A stretch of DNA of 64,000 bases from NCBI RefSeq assembly GCF_900187365.1, contig NZ_FYDG01000001.1, positions 372,001-436,000 on the forward strand, read 5' to 3'. This DNA is from Rhodoblastus acidophilus. GTDB lineage: Bacteria > Pseudomonadota > Alphaproteobacteria > Rhizobiales > Beijerinckiaceae. Below are positions 30,367 through 40,368 of this stretch, in pieces. Position 1 is the first letter of the stretch. Each line of letters starts with the position of its first letter. The notes under the pieces were generated by a model that was not told the origin of the DNA, did not search any database, and saw only the letters and a program-made list of their open reading frames with translations. The translations under genes and the position numbers were made by a program.

Positions 30367-31368
30367 ATGAAAGTCACGGAATCGGCGCTGGACGCGATCG
30401 GAAACACGCCGCTGGTGAAACTGCGCGCGGCGTCGGAGGCCACCGGCTGCGCCATCTACGGCAAGGCGGAGTTCATGAATCCCGGCGGCTCCGTCAAGGA
30501 CCGCGCCGCCCTCGCCATCATCCGCGACGCCGAGGCGACCGGCGCGCTAAAACCCGGCGGCACCATCGTCGAAGGCACGGCGGGCAATACGGGAATCGGG
30601 CTGGCGATGGTCGCCAATGCGCTGGGCTATCGCACGGTGATCGTGATTCCGGACACGCAGTCGGACGAGAAAAAGAGCATGTTGCGGCTGCAGGGGGCCG
30701 AACTGATCGAAGTGCCGGCGGTCCCCTATTCCAACCCCGACAATTACGTCAAATATTCCGGGCGGCTGGCGCAGCAATTGAACGCCAGGGAGCCGAACGG
30801 CGCGGTCTGGGCCAACCAGTTCGACAATGTCGCCAATCTGCGGGGACACGAGGAGACCACCGGGCCGGAGATTTACCAGCAGCTCGGCGGGCAGGTGGAC
30901 GGATTCGTCTGCGCCGCGGGGACCGGAGGCACGCTGGCCGGCGTGGGGCGGGCGCTGAAAAGCCGCAAGCCCGACGTGAAGATCGCGCTAGCCGATCCGA
31001 TGGGCGCGGCGCTTTATTCCTATTATACGACCGGGGAGCTGAAGTCCTCGGGCTCGTCGATCACCGAAGGCATCGGCCAGGGGCGGATCACCGCCAATCT
31101 GGCGCAGGCGCCGGTGGATTTCGCCTATCAGATCCCCGACGAGGAGGCGCTGCCGATCGTGTTCGATCTCGCCGCGAAGGAGGGCCTGCTGCTTGGCGGC
31201 TCCTCGGCGATCAACATCGCCGGGGCGATCCGGCTGGCGAAGCAGCTGGGGCCGGGCAAGACCATTGTGACCGTGCTGTGCGACAGCGGGGCGCGCTATG
31301 CGTCGAAACTGTATAATCCCGCGTTCTTGCGCGAGAAGGGCCTGCCGGTTCCGGGCTGGCTGGCGTAA
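30367..31368 (+). CDS. cysK: Cysteine synthase A (O-acetylserine sulfhydrylase)
   Basis: This PLP enzyme makes cysteine from O-acetylserine and sulfide. The 333-residue product begins MKVTESALDAIGNTPLVKL as in CysK; the PLP-binding Lys44 is in NPGGSVKDRAA, TAGNTGIGLA is the substrate (Asn) loop, and AAGTGGTLAGVGRAL is the phosphate-binding loop. GSSITEGIGQGRI follows. The ATG at 30367 is preferred because it gives the standard N-terminus; an in-frame ATG at 30355 is possible. It is followed after 118 bp by the sulfurtransferase gene sseA on the same strand, a sulfur-metabolism pair. Confidence 0.93.
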   Translation: MKVTESALDAIGNTPLVKLRAASEATGCAIYGKAEFMNPGGSVKDRAALAIIRDAEATGALKPGGTIVEGTAGNTGIGLAMVANALGYRTVIVIPDTQSDEKKSMLRLQGAELIEVPAVPYSNPDNYVKYSGRLAQQLNAREPNGAVWANQFDNVANLRGHEETTGPEIYQQLGGQVDGFVCAAGTGGTLAGVGRALKSRKPDVKIALADPMGAALYSYYTTGELKSSGSSITEGIGQGRITANLAQAPVDFAYQIPDEEALPIVFDLAAKEGLLLGGSSAINIAGAIRLAKQLGPGKTIVTVLCDSGARYASKLYNPAFLREKGLPVPGWLA

Positions 31369-31486
31369 GAGGGCGGCGGCGCGGCGCCTGACGAGGCGCG
31401 GCGCGGCGCCAAACTGCGGCGCGTCTTTCGAAAGGGCTTCAATCCGCGCGCCGTTGCGCTAACTTGTCGCCGCAAGGGAGACGCGC

Positions 31487-32341
31487 ATGACCGGTTTGAA
31501 TCAAGATTTGCTGGTGTCCACCGATTGGCTTGCGAAGCGCCTGGGCTCGCCGGGCCTCGCCATCGTCGACGCCTCCTGGCATTTGCCCAGCGCCAACCGC
31601 GACGCTCACGCCGAGTTCCTGCGCCAGCACATTCCGCATGCGGTGCATTTCGACATCGACGCCATCGCGGACAAATCCACCAATCTGCCGCACATGCTGC
31701 CCGACGCCGTCGCCTTTTCCAGCGCGGCGCGCAAGCTTGGCGTCGGCGACGGCATGAAGATCGTGGTCTACGACTCGCTCGGGCTGTTTTCCGCGCCGCG
31801 CGTGTGGTGGACGTTCCGGGTTTTCGGCGCGCGCGACGTCGTGATCCTCGACGGCGGCCTGCCCAAATGGCTCGCCGAGGGACGCCCGGTCGCGGACGGC
31901 CCCGCCCTGCCGCAGCCGCGCCATTTCACCGCGCGGCTCGACCATTCGCTGGTGGCCTCGCTCGACGACATCCGCGCGGCCTCTGAGAAGAAGACGACGC
32001 AAATCCTCGACGCCCGCTCCGCCGCCCGCTTCCAGGGCGACGAAATCGAGCCGCGGCCGGGCCTGCGCTCCGGCCATATTCCCGGCGCGCGCAACCTGCC
32101 CTGGACCGACCTGCTGCACGAGGGCCGGTTGCGTCCGCGCGAGGATCTCGAGGCCGCTTTCGCAAAGGCGGGCATCGATCCGGCGCGGCCGACGCTGACC
32201 ACCTGCGGCTCCGGCGTATCTGCCTCAATTTTATCCTTCGCCCTCGCCAACGCCGGCCATGACATCGCGCCGGTTTATGACGGCTCGTGGTCGGAATGGG
32301 GGCAGGTCTCGGATCGACCGGTCGCCATCGGCCCCGCCTGA
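31487..32341 (+). CDS. sseA: 3-mercaptopyruvate sulfurtransferase
   Basis: It transfers sulfur from 3-mercaptopyruvate to thiols or cyanide. The 284-residue protein has two rhodanese domains. The first holds VDASWHLP and GARDVVILDGGLPKWLAEG; the second begins QILDARSAARF and carries the active-site Cys240 in TTCGSGVSAS, the CG(S/T)GV(T/S)A loop that distinguishes mercaptopyruvate sulfurtransferases from thiosulfate rhodaneses. The ATG at 31487 follows AAGGGAGAC. No signal peptide is present, so it is cytoplasmic. It lies between cysK and glnB in the same direction, with 230 bp before glnB. Confidence 0.93.
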   Translation: MTGLNQDLLVSTDWLAKRLGSPGLAIVDASWHLPSANRDAHAEFLRQHIPHAVHFDIDAIADKSTNLPHMLPDAVAFSSAARKLGVGDGMKIVVYDSLGLFSAPRVWWTFRVFGARDVVILDGGLPKWLAEGRPVADGPALPQPRHFTARLDHSLVASLDDIRAASEKKTTQILDARSAARFQGDEIEPRPGLRSGHIPGARNLPWTDLLHEGRLRPREDLEAAFAKAGIDPARPTLTTCGSGVSASILSFALANAGHDIAPVYDGSWSEWGQVSDRPVAIGPA

Positions 32342-32367
32342 GGCGAAAAACGCGCCGGAGCGCGTGA

Positions 32368-32910
<543 letters not shown>

Positions 32911-32952
32911 TCTTCCCCCTCCCAAAAACGTCATCTTCTCAAGAGGCGCAAA

Positions 32953-34362
32953 ATGACGACTGCCAAGGACGTGCTTAAAAAAATCAAGGACGAAGACATC
33001 AAGTATGTCGACCTCCGCTTCACCGATCCGAAGGGCAAGTGGCAGCACGTCACCTTCGACATCACCATGGTCGACGAGGACTTCTTCGCCGAAGGCCAGA
33101 TGTTCGACGGCTCCTCGATCGCCGGCTGGAAGGCGATCAACGAATCCGACATGAAGCTGATGCCCGATCCGGCCACCGCCTGCATCGACCCCTTCTTCTC
33201 CGCCTCCACCCTGTCGATCGTCTGCGACATTCTCGACCCGATGACCGGCGAGCCCTACAACCGCGACCCGCGCGGCATCGCCAAGAAGGCCGAGGCCTAT
33301 CTCAAGTCCACCGGCATCGGCGACACCGCCTTCTTCGGCCCGGAAGCCGAATTCTTCGTCTTCGACGACGTCCGTTTCAAGGCCGACCCCTACAACACGG
33401 GCTTCGTGCTCGACCACGTCGAACTGCCGACCAACTCCGACACCCCCTATGAGGGCGGCAACCTCGGCCACCGCGTCCGCACCAAGGGCGGCTATTTCCC
33501 GGTCCCGCCGGTCGATTCCTGCCAGGACATGCGCGGCGAGATGCTGGCGGCCATGGCGGCCATGGGCGCCAAGGTCGAAAAGCACCATCACGAAGTGGCC
33601 TCGGCCCAGCATGAGCTCGGCCTCAAGTTCGGCACGCTGACCACGATGGCCGACCACCTGCAGATCTACAAGTACGCGATCCATCAGGTCGCGAACTCGT
33701 ATGGCAAGACCGCGACCTTCATGCCGAAGCCGATCTTTGGCGACAACGGCTCGGGCATGCACGTCCACCAGTCGATCTGGAAGGCCGGCAAGCCGGTGAT
33801 GGCTGGCGACAAATACGCCGACCTGTCGCAGGAATGCCTGTACTACATCGGCGGCATCATCCGTCACGCCAAGGCGCTCAACGCCTTCACCAACCCGTCG
33901 ACCAACTCCTACAAGCGTCTGGTCCCCGGCTTCGAAGCTCCGGTGCTGCTGGCCTATTCCGCCCGCAACCGTTCGGCCTCCTGCCGTATTCCGTGGACGA
34001 ACAGCCCGAAGGCCAAGCGCGTGGAAGTTCGCTTCCCCGATCCGACCGCCAATCCGTACCTGGCCTTCGCGGCCATGCTGATGGCCGGCCTCGACGGCAT
34101 CCAGAACAAGATCGATCCGGGCGCCGCGATGGACAAGGATCTGTACGATCTGCCGCCGCGTGAGCTGAAGAAGATCCCGACCGTGTGCGGCTCGCTGCGC
34201 CAGGCTCTGGAATCGCTGGACAAGGACCGCACCTTCCTCAAGGCCGGCGACGTGTTCAACGACGACTTCATCGACAGCTACATCGAGCTGAAAATGCAGG
34301 AAGTCTATCGCACCGACATGACCCCGCATCCGGTCGAATACGACATGTACTATTCGGTCTGA
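32953..34362 (+). CDS. glnA: Glutamine synthetase type I
   Basis: It forms glutamine from glutamate, ammonia and ATP in a dodecamer. The 469-residue protein has the family blocks [47 protein letters not shown] (ATP/metal), [17 protein letters not shown] and [10 protein letters not shown]. Tyr398 in [11 protein letters not shown] is the adenylylation site used by GlnE, so activity is switched off in nitrogen-rich cells. The ATG at 32953 follows AAGAGGCG. It is the second gene of the glnBA operon and is followed by a strong terminator. Codon use is more biased towards GC-ending and highly expressed codons than its neighbours. Confidence 0.98.
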   Translation: MTTAKDVLKKIKDEDIKYVDLRFTDPKGKWQHVTFDITMVDEDFFAEGQMFDGSSIAGWKAINESDMKLMPDPATACIDPFFSASTLSIVCDILDPMTGEPYNRDPRGIAKKAEAYLKSTGIGDTAFFGPEAEFFVFDDVRFKADPYNTGFVLDHVELPTNSDTPYEGGNLGHRVRTKGGYFPVPPVDSCQDMRGEMLAAMAAMGAKVEKHHHEVASAQHELGLKFGTLTTMADHLQIYKYAIHQVANSYGKTATFMPKPIFGDNGSGMHVHQSIWKAGKPVMAGDKYADLSQECLYYIGGIIRHAKALNAFTNPSTNSYKRLVPGFEAPVLLAYSARNRSASCRIPWTNSPKAKRVEVRFPDPTANPYLAFAAMLMAGLDGIQNKIDPGAAMDKDLYDLPPRELKKIPTVCGSLRQALESLDKDRTFLKAGDVFNDDFIDSYIELKMQEVYRTDMTPHPVEYDMYYSV

Positions 34363-34411
34363 TCCGTTAGGATCGACCTCGGGCGGGCGCAGCCCGCTCG
34401 ACAAGACACAG

Positions 34412-34444
34412 AAGACCGCCCGTTTCGGGCGGTCTTTTTCTTTT
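34412..34444 (+). terminator. Intrinsic terminator of glnBA
   Basis: AAGACCGCCCG-TTTC-CGGGCGGTCTT-like stem (about 10-11 bp) followed by TTTTCTTTT. It ends on the last base of the convergent gene and may terminate both transcripts. Confidence 0.9.
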
Positions 34445-36171
34445 CAGGCCGGACGGCGCGCGCGCGCGACCGCCGGCGCGGTATAGCGTCGCTCGATCGC
34501 CGCCTTGACGCTGGCGCGGCTTGTCTTGGCGTCGTTTTTGCCGGCGTCTTCCGCCGCCGCGATCTCGTCGGCGAGCGCATCATCCTTGATGGCCCCGCGC
34601 GCCCAGGCGGAATAATCGTGGCGGCGCAGATGGTGCAGCCAGGTTTCGTCGTCCACGCCCTCGGCGAGCTGCAAAAAGACCGTCAAATTCTGCGCGCGCA
34701 GATTGAGCGCGCCGCGCGGGCCGCGAAAGAAAAAACTCTTGTCCGGCCCCAGCTCGCCCTCGGCATATTTGCGCACGTGACGCTCGATCTTCTTTTGCGG
34801 CGCGCGCAGCGAAACCAGCCGCGCGCCGCCGCCCCGGCGCCAGTGCAACGCCTGCCCCGGCGACGGCGCGGCTGGAACAGATGGCGGCGCCTCGCCGACA
34901 GCCGCACAGAAGGCGCGCAAGACGCTCTCGGCCTCCGCGCCCAATGCAAACAGATTTTCGACCGCGGCGAGCGCCGACGGCGAGACGCAACCGGGATCGA
35001 CGGTCAGCAGGATCGCCCCGGGCCATCGCTGCGGCAGGGCGAGCGCATGGGCCGGGCGCTCGCACGGCAGCAGATGATGCGCCTCGTCGATCAGAATCCA
35101 GTGGGGCCGCCCCGTTTCGGCGCGTAAGACGGCGAGTTGCGCCATGATGCCGGAAAACAACGCGGGCCGGTCGGCGGCGTCCAGGGCGAGCAGATTGACG
35201 ACGACATTGACATCCGGAGATCGCAACTGGTCCAGAACCGCCTGAGCGCGCGGCGCGGTTTGCGGATCGCCAAGCGCCACCGTCCCAGCGAGATCGACAT
35301 GGTCGCCTTCCGGGTCGAACACGCAAACCTGAAAGCCCTGGCCGACAATCTGTTCGGCCAGCGCCGCCGCCGTGGTGGATTTGCCGCCGCCCGACGCCCC
35401 GGCGATCAGGACGGCGCCGCCGGCGGGCGACAGCGTCACCCTGTCCTCCCCCTCGCCCTCGACGCCGATCTCGATCCGCTCGCGCTCGGGCACGGCGAAG
35501 GCGTCGATATCGCGCGCCAAAATCGCCTCGATCAATTCGACCACGCCGGCGCCCTGCCGCGCCTCGGTCACGAGATCGGCCCCGGCCTTCAGCATGGGCA
35601 GCGCATTGGCGACCGCGACCGCGAAGCCGCTGGCGCGCAAGAAGGCGTGGTCGTTTTCGGCGTCGCCGACCGCCGCCACATTGTGGGCGGACAGGCCGAG
35701 ATCGTCGAGCGCGGCGGCGAAGCCCGAGGCTTTGTTGACGCCCGCCGGCAGGACCATCACGGCGCCCTTGTTGAAAATGATCTGCAATTCGAGCCCGAGG
35801 TCGCGGATCGCGCGCAGCACGGTCTCCTCATGCGGCTCCCACGTGGCGACAATGGTCTGCCCCACCGACAGCGGCGTCACGCCTTTTTCCCGCAACGCCG
35901 CCACCAGACGTTCGGGCGGCGGCGGCGCCAGCGGTCTTCGCCATCCGCCGGCCGGATCGACCAGCACCCCGCCATTTTCCGCGACCACCCGGTCGAACAC
36001 GGCGAGATGCGGAAAGACTCGCTCCAGATCGGGCGTTTCTCGGCCTGTGACCAGGATCAGCTTGCGCCCTGACGCCTTGAAACGCTTCATCGCGGCAAGC
36101 GTCGCGTCATCCACGCGGCTGTCATGCGCGAGGGTGCCATCATAATCGGTGGCGAGGCCAAGAATATACAT
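34444..36171 (-). CDS. Fusion protein: HAD-IIB phosphatase plus P-loop ATPase
   Basis: The 575-residue protein joins two activities. Residues ~1-245 are a HAD type IIB phosphatase (LATDYDGTLAHDS motif I, LVTGR motif II, NKASGFAAAL with its Lys, AAVGDAENDHAFL motif IV). Residues ~280-540 are a P-loop ATPase of HerA/DUF87 flavour: Walker A GASGGGKSTTAAAL, the FDPEGDH segment and Walker B WILIDEAHHLLP; a C-terminal helical region contains WLHHLRRHDYSAWARG. Sugar- or phosphosugar-phosphatase activity is plausible for the first half; the ATPase's role is unknown. ATG 36171 follows CGGAGCC; the frame upstream is not credible. It converges on glnA at the shared terminator. Confidence 0.8.
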   Translation of the reverse strand: MYILGLATDYDGTLAHDSRVDDATLAAMKRFKASGRKLILVTGRETPDLERVFPHLAVFDRVVAENGGVLVDPAGGWRRPLAPPPPERLVAALREKGVTPLSVGQTIVATWEPHEETVLRAIRDLGLELQIIFNKGAVMVLPAGVNKASGFAAALDDLGLSAHNVAAVGDAENDHAFLRASGFAVAVANALPMLKAGADLVTEARQGAGVVELIEAILARDIDAFAVPERERIEIGVEGEGEDRVTLSPAGGAVLIAGASGGGKSTTAAALAEQIVGQGFQVCVFDPEGDHVDLAGTVALGDPQTAPRAQAVLDQLRSPDVNVVVNLLALDAADRPALFSGIMAQLAVLRAETGRPHWILIDEAHHLLPCERPAHALALPQRWPGAILLTVDPGCVSPSALAAVENLFALGAEAESVLRAFCAAVGEAPPSVPAAPSPGQALHWRRGGGARLVSLRAPQKKIERHVRKYAEGELGPDKSFFFRGPRGALNLRAQNLTVFLQLAEGVDDETWLHHLRRHDYSAWARGAIKDDALADEIAAAEDAGKNDAKTSRASVKAAIERRYTAPAVARARRPA

Positions 36172-36316
36172 GCCGGCTCCGGGCAGGAATCGACAAGGCA
36201 ACGCCGCAGGCCCCGCCGCCGTTCCGGTCACGCCCCCACGCCAGCAGGGCGAGCCTGAGCCCGACGCGGCCGACAAGCCCCCGAACCGCCGCCAGCGCGG
36301 CCTCAGGCGCCGTGCG

Positions 36317-36526
36317 TCACTTGCGGCGTTTTTTTGGCGCGGCCTCTTTGCGGGGACGCGGCCACAGAGCGGCGGCCATTTTTTCCGCTTCGCGCGTCAT
36401 GGCGCGCTGCTGTTGGCGGGCGGCGGCGGTCATCAGGCCGCGCGCGGCGCTCGTCGCCTTGCCCATGACGCTGTTGGCGCCGCTCAACCAAAGACTCATC
36501 ATCGGGTTCTTTCGGTAGATTCGCAT
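36317..36526 (-). CDS. Small basic conserved-type protein (69 residues)
   Basis: The ATG at 36526 has an excellent AGGAGACC site upstream. The protein reads MMSLWLSGANSVMGKA early, then an Ala/Gln/Arg amphipathic helix (MTAAARQQQRAMTREAEKM) and a Lys/Arg tail. The MSLWLSxAN opening resembles small proteins I associate with phasin or polyhydroxyalkanoate loci, but the match is by memory and weak. It is alone between the HAD-ATPase gene and the TPR glycosyltransferase. Confidence 0.55.
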   Translation of the reverse strand: MRIYRKNPMMSLWLSGANSVMGKATSAARGLMTAAARQQQRAMTREAEKMAAALWPRPRKEAAPKKRRK

Positions 36527-36580
36527 GCCGGTCTCCTGTCCGCTGGTAACGCGCAGGAGGCCGGTTCGGCGCCGACGCGA

Positions 36581-39500
36581 TCAGTCCGCGTCCGGTTGCG
36601 GCGAAAAGCTCGCCAGCAAATCGCGCGGAACGTCGCCGAACGTCGTGCGGGTCCAATGCTTGCGCGAGAACTTGTAGGCGGCGACGCAACGCGTGGCGTC
36701 GAAATGCCCCAGTTCGAACCCGTCGAGCACCAGGGTTTTTGCCAACGCGTTGGCGTCGTCCGCAAAATAAAAGGCGGCGCTCCGGGTTATCAGGCCCGGC
36801 CCGGTGGAGAGCCAGACCATGTCGGAATCGCCGTTCTCGACCGCCTCCGTCGCCGCCGCCAGCGCGGCGGCGATCAGCGGATGCCGGGGCGCGGCGGCGA
36901 GGAAATTATTGCCGATCGAGCCTATATCTTCCTGAGACAGGATCAGATCGTAAGGCGCGCTGTCGAGATGGGACAGCGGCGCGACGCAGCGGTCGTCGGC
37001 GTCGGCCCAGTAGCCCCCGCACGCATAGAGAAAGGCCAGCCGGAACAGATCGGCCTTCATCGCCGGCTCCCAGGCGCGGTCATAGGCCCCCAGAACGCGC
37101 GTCATGTCGTGGCGCCTCAGAAACTCCCGGGCTTCGATGGACGAAAACAGCCGATAGGCGCAATCCGGGTTGAGGCTGCGCCAACTGTCGCAATAGACGG
37201 CCACATCGGCCGGAAGCGATTGGTCCCAAAACTGGGCGATATTGGCGGGGATGGCGCCGCGCGCGGCCCCGGCGCCAAAGCGCGGCTTGGCGAAGCGCCG
37301 GGCGCGGCGCAAGGCGACGACGAATAGCAGGGCGGTCGGCGTATGGTCGGGATTGTCCCGCGCCAGGACGGCGAGCCGCTGCGCCGCGTCGGGTCCGATG
37401 TTCGCCGCCGCGATCTGCTCCAGCAAACCGCAATCCAGGCGGAATTCGTCGAGAATCTGCCCCGTCATGGTCTGCGTGGCGCGGCCCTCGCCACGGTTGC
37501 GCAGGCGATGCCCGACGTTCCGCTGCGCGGAGGCGCGGAGATGACGCTGCGCCAGAGCCACATCCGGCAACAGCATAGCCGCGCGGGCCGCTTGTTCGTT
37601 CAGCCCGGCGTCGCCGCCATCGAGCGCGAGCGCCTCGTCGAAACAGCCGCGCGCCTCGCGCGGACGCCAGCGGGCCAGGGCCAGCAGCCCGCGCCAACCG
37701 GCGAGGCGCGCCCGCTCCCGCGCGTTGAGGGAATCGCGCGCCGCCAGTTCACTCTCCGCTTCGACAAAACGGCCAAGCGCGATCAAAAGCCCGATCCGTC
37801 GCGACGCGATTTCAAACTCGTCGGGAAAATGCGCTTGCGCCGCGTCCAAAATTTTCAGCGCGACCGTCGGTTCGCCGCGATCGCGGGCGATGTCGGCGCG
37901 GCTCATCGCCAGCGCGGGCGTCGCCCCGAAATTCCGCTCGCCGCGCGCCAAAGCCTGTTCGGCGTCCGCGACGCGGCCCAGCCGGACGAGGCAAAAAGCC
38001 AGGGCTATATGCGAGCCGGGATTGCCGGCGTCCAACGCCAGCGCCCGCAGCCGCAAGTCCGCCGCCGTGGCGAAATCGTCGAAGACCTGCGCAAAAAAGG
38101 CCATCGTCTCCAACGGCGCCGGATGCCGTGGAAAGTCGGCGATGGCGCGGCGCACGCGTTCGAGCGCCGATGCGGCGTCGCCACGGCTGAACTCGCACAT
38201 CGCCCGCTCGGTCGCCGCCTGAACCACGGAAGGGTCCGCCTCGGCGGCCGCCGCAAAAGCGGCTTCGGCGGCGGCGAAATCGCCGAGGGCGCGCGCATTG
38301 GCGCCAAGCCGCATGTGAAGATAGGCCGAACCGGGCTGGCGCGCGATCGCCTGTCGCAGGCGACGCTCGGATTCCTCAAGGCGACCGGCCTCGAAATCCA
38401 GCCGCGCCAATTCGACCAGCGCCTGGACCGGGGCGCCCGGCGCCGCGGCGGCGCGGCCGAAACAGTCCCGCGCCAGATCGCCCTGCCCCATGCGCGCCGC
38501 GATCTGGCCCTTGCCGATCAAAGCCGCGACATGGGCGCCGTCGAGCGCGAGAATGGCGTCGAACTGTTCGGCGGCGGCGGCGAGCTTTCCCTTGGAGGCC
38601 AGATGGTTCGCCAGCGCCCGCCGCGCGTGAACGCAATCCGGCTCAGCCTGAACGGCGCGGCGATGGAGCGCGGCGATGTCCTCGTCGGACGCGTGGCCTC
38701 GGGACAGGTCGGCCACGACCGTCCAGGCGAGCCCCAAATTTTCATGGGCCTCCGCGAACGCGCGCGCAAAATCCTCGGCTTCGTCGCGCCGGCCGAGATC
38801 GCGCAGCGTGAAGGCGACATCCTGCGCCATCCAGACATTGTCCGGTTCGGCGGCGTGGGCGGCGCGGAAATGATCGAGCGCCGGTTCGGGCGCGCGGCGC
38901 TGGCGGGCGATCTGGCCAAGGGCCTGCCACGCCCGCGCGAGATCGGGTTTGTGGGCGATGAGGGTGCGGAACACCTCCTCCGCGTCGTCCAGTCGCCCGG
39001 TCTCCCTCAGGGCATAGGCGAGATCGAGACCGATCCAGACGTTGTCGGGCTCGCCGGCGCGCGCGGCGCGCAAATGCGCCAGCGCCTCCTCCCACTCGCC
39101 GCGCTGCCGAACGATCTGGCCAAGGGCCTGCCACGCCCGCGCGAAATCGGGTTTTTGGCCAATGAGCGCGCGAAAGATCGCCTCGGCGTCGTCGAGTTGG
39201 CCGCATTCCCTGAGACTCTGGCCGAGTTCGTTGGCGATCCAGACATTGTCCGGCTCACAGGCCAGCGCCTGACGCAAATGCGCCAGCGCCGCTTCCCAGT
39301 CGCCGCGTTGCCGGGCGATCTGGCCGAGGGCCTGCCAGCCCCGTGAAAAATCGGGTTTTTGGGCGACAAGGCCGCGAAACACCGACTCGGCCTCGTCGAG
39401 ACGCCCATTCTCCCGCAAAGCGCGGCCCAAATCCTGGCCGATCCAGATGTTGTCGGGTTCTTGAGCGGCGGCGGCGCGCGCATGGGCCAGCGCCTCGTCC

Positions 39501-40321
39501 CAGGCGCCGCGCTGGCTGGCGATCTGCCCGAGCGCCTGCCAGGCGCGGGCGAAATCCGGCGCGCTCGCGACGATGTCGCGGAACGCTTTCTCCGCGTCAT
39601 CGAGGCGCCCCGCCTCGCGCAAGGCCTGCCCCAAAGCATTTGCGATCCAGACATTGCCAGGTTCGCAGGCCAAAGCCCGGCGAAAATGACCCAGCGCCTC
39701 CTCATGCGCCCCGCGCGCCGCCGCCATTTGGCCGAGCGCCTGCCAGCCGCGCGAAAAATCCGGTTGTTTGGCGATCACCTCGCGATAAACCGCCTCCGCC
39801 TGCTCGATCCGGCCGGCCTCCCGCAATTCATGGCCAAAGTCGTGGCCAATCCAGATATTTTCGGCGTCGAGGCTCCAGGCTGCGCGAAATAGGTCGAGCG
39901 CTTCGGCCCGCGCGCCGCGTTGGCGCAGGATCTGGCCGAGCGCCTGCCGCCAGCGGGCGAAATCCGGCATCTTGTCGACCAACCCGCGATAGACCGCCTC
40001 CGCCTCCTCAAGCTGGCCGGCCTCACGCAATTCATGGCCATAGTCGTGGCCGATCCAGACGTTCTCAGGCTCGCGCGCGAAAGCCTCGCGGAAATGCGCG
40101 AGCGCCTCGGTCCGCGCCCCGCGCTCGCGCGCGATCAGGCCGAGGCCATGCCAGACCCGCGAAAACTCCGGATTCAGGGCGAGGCTGCGCGTAAATAGCG
40201 CGACGGCTTCATCGTCGCGCCCCTCCTCCCTGGCGCGACGCCCCAATTCATAAAGCGCATGGGGGTCCGTCGCGTCGCCGCTCTCGACGGCATGTTCGCA
40301 ATTCGCGTCCAAAATGGTCAA
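36581..40321 (-). CDS. TPR-repeat protein with C-terminal DXD sugar transferase domain
   Basis: This 1246-residue cytoplasmic protein has ~1000 residues of tetratricopeptide repeats followed by a glycosyltransferase domain of the sugar-binding DXD family (PF04488-like). The TPRs include seven near-identical 68-residue double units (RxWQALGQIARQRG...EPDNVWI...LREAGRLDDAEAVFR) from ~residue 56 to ~530. The transferase part (from ~1020) has IPANIAQFWDQSLP, MKADLFRLAFLYACGGYWADADD with the DXD metal site, and WLSTGPGLITRSA. The start appears to be TTG 40321, since no ATG or GTG gives the full first repeat; this is uncertain. The product probably glycosylates a protein or surface polymer held by the TPR scaffold. 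Confidence 0.85.
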   Translation of the reverse strand: MTILDANCEHAVESGDATDPHALYELGRRAREEGRDDEAVALFTRSLALNPEFSRVWHGLGLIARERGARTEALAHFREAFAREPENVWIGHDYGHELREAGQLEEAEAVYRGLVDKMPDFARWRQALGQILRQRGARAEALDLFRAAWSLDAENIWIGHDFGHELREAGRIEQAEAVYREVIAKQPDFSRGWQALGQMAAARGAHEEALGHFRRALACEPGNVWIANALGQALREAGRLDDAEKAFRDIVASAPDFARAWQALGQIASQRGAWDEALAHARAAAAQEPDNIWIGQDLGRALRENGRLDEAESVFRGLVAQKPDFSRGWQALGQIARQRGDWEAALAHLRQALACEPDNVWIANELGQSLRECGQLDDAEAIFRALIGQKPDFARAWQALGQIVRQRGEWEEALAHLRAARAGEPDNVWIGLDLAYALRETGRLDDAEEVFRTLIAHKPDLARAWQALGQIARQRRAPEPALDHFRAAHAAEPDNVWMAQDVAFTLRDLGRRDEAEDFARAFAEAHENLGLAWTVVADLSRGHASDEDIAALHRRAVQAEPDCVHARRALANHLASKGKLAAAAEQFDAILALDGAHVAALIGKGQIAARMGQGDLARDCFGRAAAAPGAPVQALVELARLDFEAGRLEESERRLRQAIARQPGSAYLHMRLGANARALGDFAAAEAAFAAAAEADPSVVQAATERAMCEFSRGDAASALERVRRAIADFPRHPAPLETMAFFAQVFDDFATAADLRLRALALDAGNPGSHIALAFCLVRLGRVADAEQALARGERNFGATPALAMSRADIARDRGEPTVALKILDAAQAHFPDEFEIASRRIGLLIALGRFVEAESELAARDSLNARERARLAGWRGLLALARWRPREARGCFDEALALDGGDAGLNEQAARAAMLLPDVALAQRHLRASAQRNVGHRLRNRGEGRATQTMTGQILDEFRLDCGLLEQIAAANIGPDAAQRLAVLARDNPDHTPTALLFVVALRRARRFAKPRFGAGAARGAIPANIAQFWDQSLPADVAVYCDSWRSLNPDCAYRLFSSIEAREFLRRHDMTRVLGAYDRAWEPAMKADLFRLAFLYACGGYWADADDRCVAPLSHLDSAPYDLILSQEDIGSIGNNFLAAAPRHPLIAAALAAATEAVENGDSDMVWLSTGPGLITRSAAFYFADDANALAKTLVLDGFELGHFDATRCVAAYKFSRKHWTRTTFGDVPRDLLASFSPQPDAD
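38730..40160 (-). repeat. Seven tandem 204-bp coding repeats
   Basis: Within the TPR gene a 204-bp (68-codon) unit recurs about seven times. Long stretches are nearly identical at DNA level, for example around 38915, 39119 and 39323, each 204 bp apart, containing CTGGCCAAGGGCCTGCCA or close variants. Length change by recombination would stay in frame. Confidence 0.85.
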
Positions 40322-40368
40322 TCCGTTTTCAATCGTTCCAACCCCGCTTCCGCGCCGACCGCCTTCGA

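Noticed and set aside
34622-36072. Plus-strand frames opposite the HAD-ATPase gene
   Set aside because: Antisense to motifs (DYDGT, Walker A and B) that clearly belong to the minus strand.
38730-40160. CRISPR-like repeat array
   Set aside because: The repeats are 204 bp, contiguous and encode TPR units in one frame; there are no spacers.
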